From NCBI GenBank assembly GCA_032718475.1, contig JAUCBJ010003727.1:1-24255 (forward strand): 24,255 nt of DNA, given 5' to 3'. This document shows, piece after piece, positions 19,369 to 24,255 of this stretch. The notes under the pieces are model-generated. The model searched no databases and had not been told where the DNA came from. It saw nothing but the letters and a program-made list of their open reading frames with translations. The DNA is from Nemertoderma westbladi (lineage: Eukaryota > Xenacoelomorpha > Nemertodermatida > Nemertodermatidae). Made by a program: the position numbers and the translations under genes. Within the stretch, counting starts at the first letter, position 1. Each line of letters opens with the position of its first letter.

Positions 19369-21295
19369 TTATAGAGGAGTCAACTAAAGTTAATCACTAG
19401 TTAGTAACAATAATGCAATGCCAGTTAGTTGGTCGACGACCTGGTCATTGTGTATCATTTAAAGGTTTATCCCATTTAGGAGTGATTCATCGTAAGTTCT
19501 TAGCGATAGAGTGAATATACTTATATTCAATACAAATTATCATTTAAATTCAATTGACCCCAGACCAAGACCCCACAGTTCTGGTTGAGGTGGGGTTGCT
19601 GGTGATGGAGGTCAGGGGCGGATCCAGGATTTTTTCACAGGGCAGGCGTGGGAGCCAATGACATTGGATTAAATCTTTTGCATAATGGGACAAATGTATT
19701 ATACCCACATATAATGATACAGACTTCTATGGAAATCTTAAGTCATACAACCCATGAAACGGTGAATCGATCGAATATCACCGAGATTCTTAGTATTCGT
19801 CCGGTCAATTGCTTATTTTGGCATATTTATTTATTTCGTGAAATTGTAATAACTCCATCACCAAAACAACCCTGTTAATTAAATAAAAAACAAGAATCTA
19901 TAACCTTGGAGGCAACTGATTCAAGGAGAGTGTGGTTATGGACAGTGCGCACTGCACAGCACAGGTTCACAGTGAATATGTATTACATATAAATGAAAGG
20001 TAAGAAGCGAAGTGGTCAGCCCTTGTTAATGCGACCCCTAACTGTGTGGCAACACGCGTCCCCTTTACTGCACACAGATAATGGGCTCCACGCCCTTTCT
20101 TTAGCGACGCAAAAACTCGCACAATAGAAAATACAGGCGCCCGTTTAAACTGTAGCGGTGGTTTGCTTTTATAAACGTAGCAATTACTTGCTTAAATGTC
20201 TCGCATATCTCCATCACAAGGCATTCTCAGAGTGAACGATTAAACCGACAAGTGGTTTTTGGACAGCGTTCCCAAACAGTCCAACAAAGTTGGTAGTTTT
20301 TAATTGTACACCTCAACTAAAGTATTGTCGTCAACGCCTTACTAGTTAGTTGCTTTTATTCTGATTATAATGAGTGATTATTTCTGGATTGAGGGCTGTT
20401 GACGGGTTTCTTGTGATAATGTATCGAACACAAACAAGGACTATTTGTTAAACATACACCGGCTTAATTATTTCCTAGTCATTAATTCTGCATCAGCTCA
20501 ATATTCAAGCTACCGCAACTCCTATATTTGGCCTTAGTATTTTTTAAATTTTTATACATAAACATTTATGTTGTTGAGCACTCGTCAGTCGTCACGCAAC
20601 ATATATACCGGTATATAAACCAAGTATAGTACTCTATTTTTCTATAGAAAATATTATACTTTTCTATTTTTCTATTTTTTTATATATTTCTAAAACGTGC
20701 TGTTTGTTGCCCTAAATACATAGGACTGCGACAGCATCAGCGACAGCATAGCTCAGTTGGACTTGCTTTCTTTTTTGCGCTAACGGCCAACTAAACGGAT
20801 GAATGTTTCTGTACGCCTGATCAGACTCATTGATTGTACGTTATGCAAATTACCGGCCCCTTTTTTCCAATTTAGTCATGATGGTTTTACATACAATTAC
20901 CTTTGTATCACAATATAAAACGGTTTTATTGGCCTATTGGTTTCTACTTATAAAGCCGACCAGGTGACTGTAGAACACACAATAGAATATATTTACGGTA
21001 TGACACGGTACGATCTTGTACCACCAGACCAGACCGTTACTACTTAAGAGAATTAGAATGACAGCTGACTGCTTCTAACTCATCTGCATAACAAGTATAT
21101 GTGCAATATGAATAAGCCTATGTATTCAAGAGTTGGTACTGCATACCGAAGTGGACAATTAAGGTATTAATAGATATACCAATTGTAATATTAATCAATC
21201 AATGACGTAAATTCTACAGTCAATGCAAAAATGTAAAATGCAAAGAAGTATGATGAATTTACACATATACTGTACATTTAATTCCGCATTCCACA
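19369..21295. other. non-coding stretch, no gene seen
   Basis: Holds a 16-base palindrome TATATACCGGTATATA (20602-20617) and an imperfect TCTATTTT repeat near 20632-20690. Short open frames only, none recognisable. Confidence 0.5.
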
Positions 21296-21460
21296 TAAAC
21301 TAACAAACATTGTCACAGCTCACAGCCTCCGACAATAGTAAACTTTTAAACATTGTCACTACTTCTTCAGACACTAATAAACTAACAAACACACTGTCAC
21401 AGATTGTCACAGATTCAGACACAGGTAAACTATCAAGCATTGTTACAGCATTAGAATAAC
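21296..21460 (+). repeat. degenerate tandem repeat, about 40-48-base units
   Basis: Four units start with TAAAC at 21296, 21339, 21378 and 21426. Each is followed by an AACATTGTCAC-like segment (ACAAACATTGTCACAG, TTAAACATTGTCAC, ACACACTGTCACAG, TCAAGCATTGTTACAG). The units diverge in length and sequence, so the array is old. Confidence 0.7.
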
Positions 21461-23461
21461 GTGCCACTTATTCCCATGAAAATTACCCAGCTCAAACTCA
21501 CTGAATAATATTAAGATGAATTGCACAAAATGCAACCTTGGATCTCCAGTGCGCACGACCGACTCTAGGGTCAGTAATCGTGACACGGGCATATTTGGAC
21601 GCCGGACAATGCATTCCATTCGCTAAATCAAGTTTGACCCGGTAAGCTAAATTATTGTTATTTAGAAACGTGACAAATTCTTGTGAGTTAGGATAGGCTA
21701 TGGTGTGGGTAATGGAATTCCACAAACTAGGCTATTATGTTTAACAGCCAAGCCCTAAGAGAAATTATCTGGTATTCTGATGTGTTCCTAGGGCCCCAAT
21801 ATTTTATATATGAAATGCATAGTATTAGTTGATCCAAGGACATTTGATAAGACTATACAACACAACACAAACAACAAGCGACGTGTTGTGGCTTTTTATG
21901 TATATTGTATATATTATTAAGGATAGTACAAATAACCTTGCAGCATTGGAATAGCTGATATTACGTTAGAATTATTATGACAGTAAATTCATTATTTATG
22001 ATTAAATACTCAATGAAGTTCCCGTGAATAAATTATTAATTTGTAATAAGGCCCATTATGATCCGTTATATTATCTTGGGGTCTATAATTTAGCCATCCC
22101 ATCTTCTTAACTGATTCTGATATAGTGGACCCTAGGTAAGGTGTGAACATCATACCAACATTTATTTGATAGACTCATTTCAAATTATGAGTAGATATGC
22201 CTTTCTATTTGCACTGTGTATATTTCTTTAGCGAACATATTCTACTATTGTGATTGTAACATAATGACTGAAGTTGGTAGATCTGTAGATAACACGACAT
22301 GGGATTTTCAAACTTGGTGACGCATCATTCTAGAACAAGTCAAACAACGTTGTGGTGATATGTTTGTGTGCCTATTTTTATTTGTCTGTGTGTGTGATAT
22401 TTTGTTACAATTATTGGCAACTTTCCTAAACCCAAACGAACAGACTCACCAATCAGAATCATCCCTAGTTATATTAGTTCTCGTTACCCAATGACTCCCC
22501 GCTTATATGCGAGTCGCCCACATAACTTCGCAATATGTTCATCACCATTCATTGTTATCACAATAATATTACTTTTTTTAGGGTTTCTGGTTTGTTGGTT
22601 AATGGTTATGAAAAAAATATAATTTAAGAAGTAATTGAACTCTAACATCATGAGGTCTATCTAATCTAAGGGATTTTGTGGGAATCCGGACTTATTGCCA
22701 TTGGCCCGCCTGATTTATATAAATATATCAATCATGTTATGCCCTCGTTTATGGAAAGGCGATATTATCTTCCCATATTCACCCAATTCGCACACACAAT
22801 AACTAAGAGTGTATCTAATCGTGGTGTGTATACTGTGAATAAAATTCCTTCTTTATAGGTGCCGCCGGGGGCGAGGGTTTTGTTGTAATGCTTCTCTTCA
22901 TTTCGTTTATCATATTGGTGGAATGCGTTCGAGTTAGTTATCGATTTTTGCGAATTACTCAACTTGGCAGCGCCCATCGCATCCGTACGCCCGACCGCTT
23001 CTCTCCGGCCAATCCTCCCGAAAATCACTATAATTGAGCCACTCAATCCGAGCCGATTGTCATACTTGTCAGATTTTCCAAATATCAGGGATGCCCGGGA
23101 GGGTAGCTGTTCAAACATTACGTTGTGATGGAAGGCAAACACCGAGGACTTAGATTAGAATAGCGTAGATCGCAAGTTGGTAGGCCTACCTGTTCCTATC
23201 TATCTATATATATAAGGGTTAATGCGTCGCAGTATTTGCTCCGCCCTTCGCAACTTATTGATTTAACTTAAACAAGATTCCAAATCACACATTATCGCTG
23301 ATAGTGTAGGGTCCCTGTCAAACGCGTTCTGACTATGAAATTTCCTGGTTGACAGGAAGAATTCGATGGCTTAGTAGAGTAAACTTACGAATTACTTAGA
23401 AATCTTGAAAAACATAGTCGAGTCATCAAGTAGTAACTTTGGTAACAAATATAATGTAATT
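21461..23461. other. non-coding stretch, one unrecognised long frame
   Basis: The only long frame is on the minus strand at 23142-22765 (125 codons, begins MFAFHHNVMFEQLP). It shows no domain, repeat or signal peptide and I recognise no family. It lies in a less AT-rich patch and may be chance. A CTAT/TATA microsatellite lies at about 23199-23214. Confidence 0.4.
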
Positions 23462-23572
23462 GCAAAGTCATGGGTGATAGGGAGTTGTGTCCGTGCAATT
23501 TTCTCGATTAGCCGACATAGCATGATGCATTTCAGCTGCAATGCAGCATGCCGATTGTAGATAGACAGATAG
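23462..23572 (+). mobile_element. 3'-end fragment of the same LINE family, copy 4
   Basis: GCAAAGTCATGGGTGATAGGGAGTTGTG matches copy 1 at about 16366-16395. GATTAGCCGACATAGCAT, TGCAGCATGCCGATTGTAG and ATAGACAGATAG then match the tail. It is severely 5'-truncated. I could not find a clear target-site duplication. Confidence 0.8.
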
Positions 23573-24002
23573 CTTGCTCCTGGAAGCCCAAGTGACCTCC
23601 GGTCAGGGATCCTTTCTGCCCAACACTATTTAATAGGAATGTATATGCCAAGTGAACACGAAAAACCTAAACCTGATCTTGGCAACATATTAACGGATCC
23701 CCGAACTTACAACCGGTGCCAGGAGCTGTGATAAAGACGACCCTGTCCTCGCAGTTAACATGACGGTCCGATGTAATAGTCAACAACAATGAGCAAAACT
23801 GTGGTCTATTGGCTATGGTTGTGCCTTGAGCACACATTCTGTCAGTCTTGTACTGCACCGCTGGAGCAGTAGAAGGTTAATGGATTGGCCGGATAATTGT
23901 CTCCAAAAAAAACTGAACCTATTATTATATCATATTGGATGTTCCGATAAAGATAAAGATCAGGTCAGGTCAGGTATTCTAGGTCATTGATCAAGAAAAC
24001 TT
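23573..24002. other. non-coding stretch
   Basis: No gene seen. It contains two GATAAA units followed by three CAGGT units (about 23946-23975). Confidence 0.45.
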
Positions 24003-24255
24003 GCCACCTCCATGCAGCATAAAGGAGGTGCCACCTGTAGCTGCATAGACCCTCTTACTAGGGCAAATCTGGTCCTGTAACTAGGACCACCTTCGTTCTG
24101 GGATAAGGACGCCCTTGGTCCTGGATTAAGGACCCATATACTTGGCTGCAGGGGTATATGGCCTGACCAGGCAGATGGTGATCTACCAATGGCTGGTCAG
24201 GAGTAGAGTGTTCTCATGTCCACTCTGAGAGCACTTCACTGCGACCTGCACCGGG
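24003..24255 (+). repeat. GC-richer block of hairpins and tandem repeats, cut by the window edge
   Basis: Three 23-base units at 24070-24092, 24093-24115 and 24116-24138. Units 1 and 3 each fold as GGTCCT-N6-AGGACC. Before them lies CACCTCC...GGAGGTG (24005-24011, 24024-24030); after them CCTGACCAG...CTGGTCAGG (24162-24170, 24193-24201). Composition differs sharply from the AT-rich flank, so this is probably the edge of a mobile element, for example a non-LTR 5' leader. No frame is recognisable before the window ends. Confidence 0.55.

Noticed and set aside
21498-21725. 75-codon minus-strand frame
   Set aside because: No recognisable family and no flanking signals; treated as chance.

Overview
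This is AT-rich eukaryotic (animal) DNA. It contains one spliced host gene I can recognise, several kinds of retrotransposon debris and long gene-poor stretches. No operons, bacterial signals or CRISPR arrays are visible. GT/AG introns, C2H2 zinc fingers of the Gfi/Senseless type, tRNA-derived SINEs and non-LTR elements all fit a metazoan, probably a marine invertebrate. I cannot fix the phylum from this window.

Region 1-2790: AT-rich flank downstream of the host gene, with a 20-base G tract and a possible polyadenylation signal for that gene.

Region 2791-6478 (minus strand): a five-exon gene for a Gfi1/Senseless/PAG-3-type repressor. The model is 572 residues. All four introns are GT-AG and phase 1. 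It has five C2H2 fingers, two eh1-like FSIxxL motifs near the N-terminus, a Pro/His-rich linker, a C-terminal tail with a 16-residue triplicated KSPY repeat, and a PIDLS CtBP-type motif. Intron 3 holds a tRNA-derived SINE. Intron 1 holds a 139-bp element made of two tandem copies of a LINE 3' tail.

Region 6480-13081: upstream flank of the Gfi gene. It contains a small ORF with an acceptor-like site, a tRNA-headed SINE with a 12-bp target-site duplication, a roughly 20-bp-period minisatellite (CGGACCTTCGTC core), and otherwise nothing convincing.

Region 13082-19130: a nest of copies of one non-LTR retrotransposon family with an APE-type endonuclease and reverse transcriptase. Copy 1 is 5'-truncated, has a perfect 16-bp target-site duplication, has lost its catalytic DD, and is split by an ~830-bp TG...CA insertion with a 5-bp duplication (probable solo LTR). 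Copy 2 is an older, degraded relative. Copy 3 (minus strand) has two internal deletions and an 8-bp duplication. A further 3'-end fragment lies at 23462-23572. The tails of all copies match the dimer in the Gfi intron, so one family has repeatedly hit this locus.

Region 19131-24255: a short LTR-like block with TATA, AATAAA and a possible primer-binding site, a degenerate minisatellite, non-coding AT-rich DNA, and a GC-richer block of inverted and tandem repeats at the right edge. The most unusual items are the co-repressor motif set of the Gfi-like protein, an in-frame tandem splice acceptor inside its finger linker, and the dimeric LINE-tail element. I saw no clearly novel multi-gene system.
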